This document shows positions 10,534 to 21,921 of a DNA stretch of 64,000 bases, piece by piece. The notes beneath the pieces were generated by a model. The model saw nothing but the letters and a program-made list of their open reading frames with translations. It ran no database searches and was not told the origin of the DNA. The stretch comes from Takashimella koratensis. Taxonomy: Eukaryota; Basidiomycota; Tremellomycetes; Trichosporonales; Tetragoniomycetaceae. The stretch's first letter is position 1. Each line of letters begins with the position of its first letter. The position numbers and the translations under genes were made by a program. Location: the NCBI GenBank assembly GCA_003116875.1, contig BCKT01000002.1, forward strand, positions 744,001 through 808,000, given 5' to 3'.

Positions 10534-12818
10534 ATGACACCGCCCAACAGCAGCCAGCTACTGCTTGAGGAACCACTTATACGCGTGAGCTTGAGGCCCT
10601 AGTCCTCTTTTCCCGTCGCGAGCGATACCGGCCATGTGCCAGTCGAACGAGACGGTGGCAACCGCTCCCCTTCATTCCCTTCAGTTCGGCTGACACACTA
10701 AACAACACATACCTATCTCATACCCTTATCGACACAGACACCATTCGAGCTCTTGCGTCGGTCCCATAGGTCCGCGCAGAGACAGGTCGAGAAGGATTTT
10801 TCAGCAATTACCGTATGTCCTTATCTTACCCCACCCTTTCGCCCTTGGCCTCTTGAAGCGATTGGAAGAGCCCGGGCACAAGCTGACAGGTGTCGCTGGG
10901 CATACTTGGACAGACCGCGTTATCGTCCCTCGCCAAGTCCAAGGAAGTCACAAAAGATGCAGCCCTCTCTCGTCTCGAGCAAGCGTCTGAGCGTGTGACC
11001 GGCTTGAAGCGAAAGGTATGTCGACGTCCTCATGGCACGCGATCTATGAGGAGCGCACTTATCGGATGTATCGTACATTCTTCCCAATTCACTTTGGTTT
11101 GCGCTGACACCAGGGGTTGGGGCAACCTTTGCGGTCTCGGTATAGCTTGACGACCTCCAGCCGAGCTCTGCGAATCCGTCAGCTCTCAGAGATCGGCTCA
11201 CGTATCTGACCGCTCGGGCTGAAGAGAACAAGTAGGTGTTAGGGGTTTAGCTGGGAGAATAGTAGTTTCATGACTAAGCTGATCAAACCATCACCTTCTC
11301 CCGCTCACAGATCTGAGCCCAGTACGGATGATACCACCCTCGACCGCTACATCATCGACTACCTACTCCGTTCCGGCCGTGTCAAGGCTGCCCGAGCCCT
11401 GGCCGCGAGACAAAACATCGACGTGAGTTCGTCCTTCTTCCAGAGGCGTGACTAAGGGCACTGATCCGGGCATACTGGAACCGAGACTGACGCTAACCCT
11501 CCTGCAGAGCCTCGTCGACGTCAAGCTCTTCACTGAGCTGTCCCGGATTGAGACTGCGCTGATCGATAAACACTCTTGCGCCGAGGGTCTATCGTGGTGC
11601 GGTGAGAACCGAGGTACTCTCAAGAAGAACAATGTGAGACAGCTTTATCCACTGACCATGTGACGGTAGCAGCTGGCTTACTACGTACAGAGCAACCTCG
11701 AGTTCATCCTTCGTTTGCAAGAGTTTATCGAGCTGTGCAGGAAACGCGACACAGTTAGCGCGATCACATACGCAAGGAAGAACTTGTCGCCGTGGGCGAC
11801 TTCGCATATGGTTGAGATCCAACAAGGCATGACGCTGCTGGCCTTTGGTGAGACAACGGGTGTAGCTCTGTACCGGGTGAGTCTGGCTTCCACCTCCTTT
11901 TCTTCCCATTCCCTATCTCCTACTCTCGGCTGACGAGCACGTTCTCCCCGCACCTTTCTTCGAACTTCGCCTCCAGAAACTGTACGACTCTACTCGTTGG
12001 AGCGAAGTGCGAGACCTATTCCGATCAACCTTTCTTGAACTCTACTCCCTCCCCTCGCAAAGCATCCTCAGCATGTCACTGTGGGCGGGACTCGCGTCCC
12101 TTCGACTCCCATCTTGCGTCCACATCGATGCCGAGCTCGGCAAGAAAGATCCTTCAAACCCGACCTCTGCGGCAACCAAGGGGGTCCAAGTCGGCCTTGC
12201 ACCTATCCAACCTATCGTCCCTCTCCTTCCTACTGCTCCTCCTCTGCACACCCTCGACGCAATGGAGATTGACGATCCGCTTTCTGCGCTTGGCGGGTTC
12301 GGACCTGACCGACCTGGTGGTTTCGGATTCAACAGTGTCTCCCCGTCCTCATCAACAGCAGCGAGCGGGCCTCTGGGTGCAGCCATCGCGTCCGGCGCAC
12401 CGATCACAACAGGAACGATCGCGGACGAACTACGCGCTCACCCCGATACTGCAGTTGGGAACGTGGACTGCCCAACGTGTGGGGACGAACTGAGAGTGTT
12501 GGCGAGTCAAGTCCCCATGGCACATCATACCAACTCGACAATCGTCTGCAGGATCAGCGGACAGGTCATGGATAGTGAAAACGAGCCAATGGCCTTCCCT
12601 AACGGCTACGTATACTCTTCAAAGGTGAGTCTAGAATTCCACGGGGTTTATCACGGGGATGCAGCCTACGAAGTAGCTTTCGAGGCACGGAGAAGAGCTG
12701 ACCAGTAACTCTAAAGGCTTTGGCGGAAATGGCAAAGAACAACTTTGATGTCGTGACTTGTCCTCGAACTCGCGAATCTTGCGCATACCCACGTCTACGC
12801 AAGGTCTACATCTCGTAG
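10534..12818 (+). CDS. GID9: GID/CTLH E3 ligase subunit GID9 (FYV10/MAEA-like)
   Basis: This is a RING-like subunit of the GID/CTLH ubiquitin ligase, which in yeast degrades gluconeogenic enzymes. Nine exons: 10534-10584, 10738-10812, 10914-11015, 11146-11231, 11311-11422, 11508-11633, 11691-11876, 11977-12624, 12717-12818; 495 residues. The N-terminus has the MAEA-type TPFELLRRSHRSAQRQVEKD stretch. A LisH motif (DRYIIDYLLRSGRVKAARAL) follows near residue 110, then a CTLH region (LEFILRLQEFIELCRKRD) and a CRA region (LSPWATSHMVEIQQGMTLLAF). The C-terminus is the degenerate RING: CPTCGDELRV, CRISGQVMD, PNGYVYSSKALAEMA and VTCPRTRESC. An acidic/Pro-rich loop lies between CRA and RING. A related LisH-CTLH-CRA gene sits at 24.3-26.1 kb. 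Confidence 0.95.
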
Positions 12819-13151
12819 TTGGCACTCGCCTCTTTCGGTTCAGTAGACCACACCATGTCAATGTCTCCCATTACGACTCGCCGCAAATCCATACCCAGTT
12901 TAGCGATAAACGCATCCACGCCCGTTCTCATGCTCTTGACGCGCCGACTCCATCTTCTACGATGTCCCATTCCGATCCCCTCTATGTTCCATTTCTCCAT
13001 TCTCCAATCGCCTAGTGTCATGTTGTGTCCCTCTCACAATTCCCTCTTGTACGTGTTACATTCTTTTGTATACATTTCAACACTCATTTTCGATGCGATA
13101 CGATATACGATCTGGAAACAGACAGCTTGTGGGCTAGATATCTCATTCTCG

Positions 13152-14288
13152 TTAGTCTTCTGGTTCACCAGCGAGGACGATCATGTTGAAGTTGATGTCT
13201 CCACTGGATCGGGCAATGTATTTCTCCTTGACGACTTGGGCTACGTCCTGTGTTCTTGTTAGCAATGGAAAATGGATATTTCAAGGTGGGTGACTCACGT
13301 CGAGAAGATCCGTGCATACGCCTCGGTCGAACGGACCACCTCGGCTCCCGTCAAGCTCGACGACGCGTTTCTCGCTGTACAACGTAAGCATCAGTTTCCC
13401 CTTGCATTATAGGTGTCCTTGACAAGGTGAAGCGCTGGAAAGTCGCGCTCACCCTTTGGCGTTGGTCGCCTCGATGAATGCGATAAAGTGGGTGTCCACG
13501 TCCAGGTCCTCGGGAACCGCCGATTGTCCACCGCTGGCCGCCGCCTTGTGTGCCGCTTCGAAGAAATCGGCCTCATCGAGCAGTTTGGCTCGATCAAGTG
13601 CTGCGTCACCGGGTCAGCCTCAAGGTCAACAAGCTGAACAGCTCGGAGTGACACAGGTGGATACATACGGGACAGGGGAAGAGAAGCCGTCTTGAATTTG
13701 ATCAACTGCGAGTCCGGTGTCAAAGCGTACGGCCCCGACTCTGGCAAGTTTAAGAGCGCATGCAAGAGTCCAATCGATCCACACGCATTGGGGATCTAAC
13801 CACGCACATAGCCATCAGCAATGTCTTCACACGTGGTTCGTTTCGTTTTGAAGGCAAGGACGACTTTACTCACGGTCTGCTTGATATACCATACTCCTTG
13901 GCCGTCCCATTTACCTTCCCCGTCTGCCTCTTCTTTCTCACGCGCGTCGTGCAGGTCTCCACGGGACGGGAAGAGAAGGAGAACAGCTTTCACGGGTTGA
14001 GGGATGAACGCGAGGAAGTCCTCGTCAAGGGAGAAGAGGTCTTGGAACGATAGCGGGCTGTCCGGAAGGCCAAGAGTGCGTGCCCACTATAAAGAAGGTA
14101 TCAGAAAAGCTCCATCAGATCGAAACAATCATGAAAAAGCACAAGACTTACCTCGTTGAAGACCTGGCAAGGGAGGACGGGGATAAGGTCAAAACGAACA
14201 CAACGCTCCTCCAGACGATCGCCAACACGAAAGAGCTGCTCACCTCAGGACTCGCCTCAAGAGGCACCCATTTGGACTGTGTAGACAT
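13152..14288 (-). CDS. YUH1: Ubiquitin C-terminal hydrolase (UCH, YUH1/UCHL3-like)
   Basis: This cysteine protease (peptidase family C12) trims small adducts from ubiquitin or the NEDD8/Rub1 C-terminus. Seven exons: 14288-14244, 14163-14152, 14086-13874, 13795-13669, 13600-13453, 13374-13299, 13247-13152; 238 residues, the normal size. All catalytic residues are present: Gln89 in WYIKQT, Cys95 in IPNACGSIGLLHAL, His170 in DVDTHFIAFIEA and Asp190 in VVELDGSRGGPFD. Cys and Gln have the same numbers as in human UCHL3 (from memory). The loop between His and Asp is five residues longer. Exon 2 is only 12 nt and encodes VFNE, which is needed to rebuild the family's N-terminal LEASPEVFNEWARTLGL. It converges with GID9 and is divergent from CDC27. 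Confidence 0.94.
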
Positions 14289-14632
14289 GCTGAGGAGGGC
14301 TGTGGAGAGGAGTTGTGGCTCTGTGTGTGCTACGTTGCCGAGGATCAAAAGATAGAGGTGACTTGTGAAGACGGGAAGGGGTCAACGTCAGTATTGGTCG
14401 AGGTTGACGAGTCGCGCTGAAACGAGTAACCGGTATCACGTGGACGCCACGTGGTTTGGTTTACCCCGTGGGACGAAGCGATTTGCTTCCGTGTTTGTGC
14501 ACCAACAACCCGAGGGTTCAACATTCAACATTCAACGTCCACCTTGCTGTCAACCAACTCCCATTCACAACCCAACCCACCAGCTCTCACTCTGCAGGTC
14601 GGCTTGGTCCCTCCTCACGTCCCTCACTCACC
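14289..14632. promoter_or_regulatory. Divergent promoter, UCH / CDC27
   Basis: The 344 bp between two start codons serve both genes. The segment just before CDC27 is pyrimidine-rich with CCAACTCCC- and CCAACCC-type words. An imperfect inverted word (CACGTGGACGCCACGTGG) near 14438-14456 contains two CACGTGG/CCACGTG cores, the E-box sequence bound by bHLH factors such as Pho4 or Cbf1 (inference). Confidence 0.5.
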
Positions 14633-17448
14633 ATGTCCACCCGCCCGGCGGGTCCGCATCTCTCTCACCGGCTCCGGTCCCTATCTCTCACTTCGCCTCC
14701 AGCCACCTCCCTCTTCTATGCTCGTCTCTACCACGCCCTCTTCTCCTCTGACGAACACGAGACGACACATATCCTCTCTCTCTGCCTCCTCCAGGCTGGC
14801 CACCCGTACCCTGCTCTCCACATCGTAAGGGATACCGCGGAACCACCCGCGCATGGGCGGCAGAGGTATGCCAACGCGTGGACCGAGCAGAACGCTGGAA
14901 ACGGGTGTTATGCGTGCGCTTTGATAGTCGCGAGATGCTGCAATGCCCTCTCGAGGTTTACCGAGGGTAGAGATGTCCTAGCACGTGCGACAGAGCGCGC
15001 CAAGCGGACAGGCTACACAGGTGAGTCAACGTCTCACGCCGCTCAACAAGGGCTGTATAAATGTCAATGCGGCTGCTGAGAAACAAAGGCGGAGGCGTAC
15101 CTACCCCGTGTCCGGCAGAAACACCAGCAACGGCAAGCTTGCTCCTCGCGCAATTATCAAGCAAGAGTAAAGTCAACACCTCGGCTGTGGAATACTACAC
15201 CCGCGCATTAGCAGAGGACGGCTGGCTGTGGGAAGCCTTCACCGGCTTGTGCGATATCGGTACGTACCACACCTCAGCCTCTTGACATCGTTGCCTCTGG
15301 CAGTAGCAACGTCGGAGCTACCGCTAACTTCCCCTAGGCTCGCCAGTCCAACCTGACTCAATCTTTGTAGACTCGGCGCCCGAATCAGCGACGACATCAC
15401 GAAAGCCGACACTCTCGCCTAATCTCGGTCCCGCGGCCCGACCAGCGATCGCTGACTCATACAACCTGGGCAGACGGCAGATGAGCCCGTTAGCTGGACC
15501 CTCCACCAACGGATTCTCCACTCCAGACGTAGCTGCTCCAGGTGCTAAAGTGGATATGCTCGGTGATCCGACCGCATGGGAGTGAGTCTCATCAGCTTGT
15601 GGTTTTGTTGCCTTAGCTAATGTCACCCAGCACCTCGTCGATCATTGGCGACACCACGTTCGCAGGTGACCAATCTGGAGTTGCCGCCTCTCGCCGACCA
15701 CTACCCAGCCTCATCTCCTCCCTCCTTCCTTCCTCATCTTCCGTGCCTCCGCGCCCACTTGCTACCCCCGTGACAGCCGATGCGCAGCCCAAGCTTCCCG
15801 CGATGAAGCGGCCACGCGGCGGTGTGCCCAGCCGCAGGGCCGAGCCTCCATCGCTCGCTCTCAGTAATGGCAGCGGCAACAGTCACGGGCTCCCGCTCGG
15901 CCGTGACACCCGTACCAATGGACGTGAGGTGATCTCGGCTGATCCGAATGAGAAGGACGGGCCTATGCGACGTAGTACGCGGCTGACACCGGTCGCTCCG
16001 GGCAAACTGACTGCTCCGAGGGTAAGCTAAGCGCTGGCAGCTGTGGTGTCAAGCATTTAGGATGCAACCGCTAATAAGATCTTAGGGAGCACGAGATAAA
16101 CGACCTGCGCGATCGAGATCAGCAACTTCGTCAACGTCTGGCCAGACAGTCGATACCACGTCCCCCGCGTCAGCCGAGGCGGCGGCACAGTTGGCAGCTG
16201 ACGAGTGGCTCCGAGATGTCGTGCGCAAGTGTGCGCGAGCTTACGCCGCGTTGTCAGGATACAGGTGCCAAGAGGCACTGACGGAGCTCGACTCGCTGCC
16301 TGCTGAGATTCAATTATCACCCTGGGCATTGGATATCGCTGCTAGGTCGTTCCATGAGATGGCCAATTACGTTCTGGTGAGTGAACAGTGAATTACATCT
16401 TGCGAGCCAGAGCTAAATAGTGTCTAGGCGCACCGGGCGTTCCGGGCATTGCTCGAGGCTGAGCCGTATCGCCTCGAGAGCACGGAACACTACTCCACCA
16501 CACTCTGGCACCTCGGCGAATCTGCCTCTCTCTCACACCTTTCCCAAACCCTCCTCTCGATCTCCCGCGACGCTCCTCAGGCCTGGATCGCAGCTGGCAA
16601 CTGTTTCTCCCTCCAACGTGAACACGACGAAGCGATGCGTTGTTTCCGTCGCGCGTCTCAACTCGACCCCGGATGCGCCTACGCCTGGACACTCGCGGGC
16701 TACGAAGCTATCGAGATGGAAGAGTACGAGCGCGCGCTAGGGATGTTTAGGACAGCGATAAGGAACGATACAAGGCATTATAATGCTTGGTATGGGATTG
16801 GATTGGTTTATTTGCGTACAGGGAAAACAAGACATGCCGATCATCATTTCAAGAGAGCGAGTGAGATCAATCCGACAAACGCGGTACTGTTGTGCTGTAT
16901 TGGAGATGTGAGTGAAAGGGTCAAGTGTGGTAGAAGGGGTGTTAAGGAGGGGAAGGGGTAGAGGGATGGTGTGAGGGTTGAGCTGATGCTCGACTTGAAC
17001 AGGTACGAGAACAAGTCCAGGACTACGTCGGCGCACTGGAGATTTACGAAAAGGCGTGTCAACACGCCCCGAACAGTGCCATGGTCAAATTCAAGCGGGC
17101 GAGGGTTCTTGTTTCCCTCGATCTCATACCGGTAAGCCTAAACTTCTTTGCCCTTTCCTCATAATCTGTTACCATAATTCCGACACCTTCAACACCAATT
17201 GACATGATCTCTCTCGTTGATAATCGTAGCGTGCGATCGAAGCCCTCGAACCACTCTCTCGCGACGCACCAGACGAAGCCAACATCTTCTTCCTCCTGGG
17301 CAAATGTTTCCTTCGCGTCGGACGGAACGCTGACGCTACGGTCGCTTTGACAACGGCGAGAGAGTTGCAGCCGAAGCTTGAGAGGGCGATCAGGGCGGCG
17401 TTGCTTGCGAAGGGTGAAGATGAGGAGGAAGAGGAAGAGGAGGCGTAG
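14633..17448 (+). CDS. CDC27: Anaphase-promoting complex subunit APC3/CDC27
   Basis: CDC27 is the TPR scaffold of APC/C that binds the Ile-Arg tails of CDC20/CDH1 and APC10. Eight exons: 14633-15020, 15089-15259, 15338-15581, 15631-16021, 16086-16376, 16428-16907, 17003-17131, 17230-17448; 770 residues. Residues 1-190 hold the N-terminal TPR dimer region (HALFSSDEHETTHILSLCLL, YYTRALAEDGWLWEAF). Residues 190-420 are a Ser/Pro/Arg-rich, probably phosphorylated, linker. From about residue 496 there is a run of TPRs with the CDC27 hallmarks AWIAAGNCFSLQREHDEAM, AYAWTLAGYEAIEMEEYERA, YNAWYGIGLVYLRTGK and ANIFFLLGKCFLRVGR. The C-terminus is a Glu-rich tail. The acceptor at 15088 was chosen because it alone keeps the TPR frame open. 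Confidence 0.95.
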
Positions 17449-17821
17449 GCTGGGGCTGGGCCTGAGGTAGGGGCGGAGGCTGAAATGTGAAAATGGCTCT
17501 CGAGACTGGTAGTGTCTCGACCTTGATTGTGGACTAGGTCGTAGCGTGAGCAGGTCGCTTACAGTGATTGTGCCAAAATTCTCTTACTCGGTATTCGGTT
17601 CCTTGCCTCTCGCTTCATTCTCCATTTCACTCTTTCTCAGCATTTAAAATCATTGTATCGCATAGCGAGCTTGCACCTTTACAGCTTGGATAGGTATTTG
17701 ACTTGATGCCATGTATTGTCCATCATTCCTGCGCTTGACAACGGTTTAAATAACCTGAGGTTTTCTAGTATTATTATAAGCAGTCTTCCTTTCGACATCC
17801 CGAGATGGACTCGAGCCGTCG

Positions 17822-18346
17822 CTATAAGATGGAATCGTCCTGCAAGTTGTACGTCAGCGGTGCTCTGCAGCCGTCGACGTGCAGAAAGAGGAGAGGCGCT
17901 CACTGATATGACCGTATCATCGCTCAAGACTGAGATGCAGACTTCATCCCGATCACCCAGCTCGATCCATATTCGACCTGTAAGTAAACGATATCAGCTC
18001 TTACGACCCCGCGAGAGTATATCGAGCCACCTGAGAATCTTGTAGTGATGTTCCACTCACGCCGAAGATTGAGATCGAGACCACTGAGCATGCTCGCGCA
18101 TATTTGGGGAAGATCGATCCCAACGTCTCCCGTCTGAATGTCTACCCTCTTGCCCAAGCGAAGTGGGAGTATTGCCGCTCCGCTGAGCACGCTATCGTCG
18201 CTCAAAACGGATAGACAGCACTGCCCTTGGTCCTCGGCGCTCCGGGCGCATAGGGGAGTTGGTCGAACCGGTGCAGCGTGAGCAGGGTGGAAGAGCGAAG
18301 AGACGAGAATGAGAGGTAGCAAGTAGACGAGTAGAGTTGGGAACAT
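17822..18346 (-). CDS. Small secreted protein with a duplicated motif
   Basis: The function is unknown. Exons 18346-18061, 17977-17904 and 17839-17822 give 125 residues. The first 24 residues are a clear signal peptide (hydrophobic LLVYLLPLILVSSLF, cleavage after AHA). The mature protein holds the same element twice: QCCLSVLSDDSVLSGAAIL around residues 42-60 and VCISVLSDDTVISDDSIL at the C-terminus, so it looks like an internal duplication of a beta-rich, acidic unit. The last exon is only 18 nt including the stop; it was chosen because it keeps the duplicated motif in register. It has only a few Cys and is not a hydrophobin. It is followed by another secreted-protein gene and a secreted lipase, so this is a surface/secretome neighbourhood. 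Confidence 0.6.
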
Positions 18347-18433
18347 GGTAAGCTGGGAGCAGCCGGCTGCACAGGATACCGGGTGATGCCCTTTGACAAG
18401 AGGATTGAGGGTGAGCTTTAGTGTGTTGAGTGA

Positions 18434-19060
18434 TTAAAGGTTAGATAGATAGGTTACAGATTGAACAGAAAGGTAGAGTTGTGCGATAGAGGTCCTAGTG
18501 GAATCGGTGCCCCACGGTATGGAACAAACTGCACTGAAACCGGTATACAGACCCTCGTGGGCCAGAAGGTCAGTTTCATTCAGCTCCAAGGTCATGACAC
18601 CCCCATAACCGATGATGACTTTGATGACATGAAAGCCACCGCATGACGTTTCGCGCTTCCCCAACAATGCATGTATCATCAGAAGACGTTGAAAGACGAA
18701 GACGCAATGTCTCGATCGTTTCAGGACCCGTTTTCGGACCAAAGTTACGGCAGTGACATGAAGTGGAGAGAGGCTAAGGACCGATCTAGAGTTTGACCCT
18801 GTGTCTCCGATCTTTCCGGTGACACCGAAGATCGTTAAGACGGTTGTCCATAACAAGCCACCATGGGGTTCTGAGGTGTCTGTCTCATGACGCCCTTCGC
18901 GAGCACAATGGAGACATGAGCTGCATCGGGTGAACGTTTGTCAAGCTGGCCGGGCATGCTAATCGTGAGGAGGTATCCATGGGGGGATTTGACTTCCCAA
19001 TAACAGATTGTGACACGGGCAAAGTCAGATCTATCTGTGACAAAGAATGTAGCAAGGTAC
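18434..19060 (-). other. Possible coding remnant or unresolved gene
   Basis: On the minus strand a frame from about 19033 down to the TAA at 18838 reads like coding sequence (for example ICYWEVKSPHGYLLTISMPG and AAHVSIVLAKGVM). It starts just after a good acceptor (TTTGTCACAG). A second open frame covers 18856-18434. I could not find a start exon or a donor that joins them, and neither resembles a family I know. It may be a divergent relative or relic of the adjacent small secreted protein gene. Confidence 0.25.
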
Positions 19061-19188
19061 GAATTAAGTTGGTTGCATAGTATTGGCTACAGACAAAGGT
19101 GGTTGATAGACTCGACAGGTTTCACGGCTTCATGATGAATGACTGGCATTGTGGACGTTGATACCAGCAGGATAGCAACGCGCTTCGC

Positions 19189-19708
19189 TTAGTTGTTACC
19201 GAGTGCACCGAGGAGGCCGCCGAGCGCGGACTCGGCAGTGCTTGCCGCCGAGTTCCCATCACCATTCCCAATAGCCGCCGGGTTACCGTCACCGTTACCC
19301 GCCGAGTCGCCGGATCCGTTCCCATCAGCCGAGCCGTTCCCGTTGCCATTCCCGTTGCCCGTAGCAGTGGCCGAGTTGCCGTTGCCATCGTTGTTGCCGT
19401 TGCCCGAGAAGTCACCGGAGCCTGTAGGTGTATCGAGGTTGTTGCATGGTTGGAAGAGAGGAGTCAGCATGATTCAAGAGCTGGTGCTGGTGGGAATGAG
19501 TGTAGGTGGGTGGTGGGTAAGAAGGGGAGAAAGGTGGATAGGGAGAGGGAAGAGAAACTGTGGGGGACTGACCGATTGCGAGACCGGAGAGAAGGCTGTT
19601 TCCGCTACCGAGCTCAACAGTGTTGGAGCCTTCACCTGGGACGGGTGCAGCAGCGACCCCAAGGGCGAGGACAGCGACGACGGACGCGAAGATGGAAGTG
19701 GAACGCAT
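19189..19708 (-). CDS. Secreted Gly/Asn-repeat protein
   Basis: The function is unknown. Exons 19708-19573 and 19421-19189 (151-nt intron, phase 1) give about 122 residues. The N-terminus is a signal peptide (MRSTSIFASVVAVLALGVAA, cleavage near AAA-PVP). After the intron the protein is dominated by GN, GNG and DGN repeats over about 55 residues, with Ser/Thr/Ala, and ends ALGGLLGALGNN. Low-complexity Gly/Asn-rich secreted proteins are common in fungal cell walls and extracellular matrices. No GPI signal or Cys pattern is visible. Confidence 0.7.
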
Positions 19709-21921
19709 GGTCGGGAGAGATGTGGTGTTACGGTGAATGCAAGAAGTAACGAAAGGCAAGAAGGGTGGGTGTGGAGGTTGTGTTAAAGCCGGCGACGTTG
19801 GGGGGGCGAATATATGTTCCTAATGCATGGTATATAACCTTCGAGCCGAGTAAGCTGTTCGATGAGCGTATTCGAGACTAAGAGAGAGCAGCGAGGCAAT
19901 GATGCCATCGTGCGATCGAGGTTGAGGGTGGACGCTACTGATGATATCTAGGATTTACAGACGCCGAGGCAGCTGCCCCGAGGTGGCTCTGTCGCTTCTC
20001 TGCCCCTGTGAAAGGTCATGCGGAGTGCGAAGAGGTGATGCCATCGACTGCGGGGTCCACCGCTCTGTGTCGATCGCCCATGTACCCCTCGTTTCCTGGG
20101 AATCAAGGAATCAAGGGCAAGCCTGAGCGGTTATGGAATCGCGTTAACCAGCCGATGACCACGTTGATCAAGAAGCCTGTGAGAACCTTCTCCTCCTTCT
20201 TCCGTTGACTAGATTTAGGTCATCATAAAACACTACCAACGTTTCATGCCGCCGTGGAGCACGACATGCAGGGAAAACGAATGAAAGACTAGGACGAAGC
20301 TAGTGCGAATGCACCGTATAACCAGGTCAAAAAGCGAATGGTAACCGAGGATATCGGAACACAGGGAGCCAGAGACCGGTACGAGCCTTTGTTTACCATG
20401 ATTGCAAACACATGTGAGCAAGGAACGGAAGGTAGGAACAGGCCGTACCCGATCTGGCTACACGAATATAAGCTTCTCAGCGCTCGGTGCATCAACGTCC
20501 ACCACTGAGTGGGGTGGGAGTGGATCTAAGGGTGCCTTCGGGCCCTACCGTTGGCCTGGGACTGCGCGGCTCAGGCAAGTGAAACATCTCCCAGGTGATG
20601 TATATGTGGGGACCGAAGTGTCAGGAATTTCAAGGGCTTTAATAAGGAGCTCAACAAGAGACTAACGATGTCGAGTGCCGTGACAGCATCTTGACAAAGT
20701 CGACTAAAAACGAATGTTTACTGCTTGTATCGCTTACGGTCTTTGATTTTCCCCTTCTACAACCGATAGATATTCCCAAGCCGATGCAGACCTGTTTCTC
20801 ATTTGCTGTTTAAAACGCAAAACAAGGGTTAACACCAGTGCCACACTTTAATGACGACGGTGGCGTCCCTTCCCATCTGTTCGGATCTATCGACTTTTCC
20901 GTAACCTGCGATGAGATGACATGAGCCAAAAATTCCCTGGCTTGCTACTGTATTAACCCACCGTGCAGTAATAGCCCCTGTAGAAGCCGGAGTTTAGCGC
21001 TGTACCACTAGATTGGGTCTGTCCTTTTCTCCCTCCGCTCGGTTCGATTGAACCAGTGGTGGACAACAGCTGCGGGTCGAGGTCCGCGGAGAAACGTTCC
21101 AGGGTTCTGCGATCGGATCCAATCCAATGGTGCAAGGGTCCGGGTTTGACGGAGCTTGCCCAAAGAGCGGTGAATAGGGGCATAGGTTTAGGTCGTCCCC
21201 ACTTCCATGACGAGCGCGACCACTCTGCGGCGGCTACGGCAGACGCTGACGGTAAGTTAAACCCCGGACCGTAGCGTGGGTTTTTGACGACGTTGGTCTT
21301 TGGAGTTAGTCTAGGTGGACTAACATTCTCTTCCGATCTCGACTAGATCCTGAATGATCTGAAATCCCAGCTGCGCAACCTAATCAGCAATCAGAGCAGA
21401 CAAAGGACCAAGCGAGGGGCGAGACTACATGGGAATGTTTAACTAGGTTGCTCACGTTACCATGTCATCTCACGACGTCATGAGATGACTCCCTGACCGT
21501 CAGTCAACCGGCAGTTACCAGACACCTAGTCGTTCAGCCGCGGCGGACTCGACCGTGTTGTTCATGCGTGCTTGCAATGTCCCAGCGGCCTGGCGGAAAA
21601 AACTCGATTGCAATGGGTGCCCCCCGTGATCCATCGTGGTCACTAGCTCCGACAAAGTCGTATAGATGATCGAAGATCGATGGATATGATTAGCTACGCT
21701 AAAGACGATGTCTGCTTCGGTCGAAGGGTTCCTCAGCTGATAGCCTGGACCGTCGCAGGCTCCGTTTTGGGGGACGACACGGATTTTTGACTTGACGAGA
21801 GCGTGTCGCAGGAAAACCTATTGTCATACAAAAGGAAAGCGAGGGCCTCATCGACTCCTTTCCACGCCTCCCACCCACAGGCCTGCACTCGTTCTTCACC
21901 AAGGAAAGACAACCGTGTACC
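19709..21921. other. Intergenic stretch, no gene seen
   Basis: In these 2.2 kb I see no exon chain, known domain or RNA gene. Open frames are below 90 codons and contain no recognisable motifs. It separates two divergently transcribed secreted-protein genes and probably carries both promoters. Confidence 0.5.
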
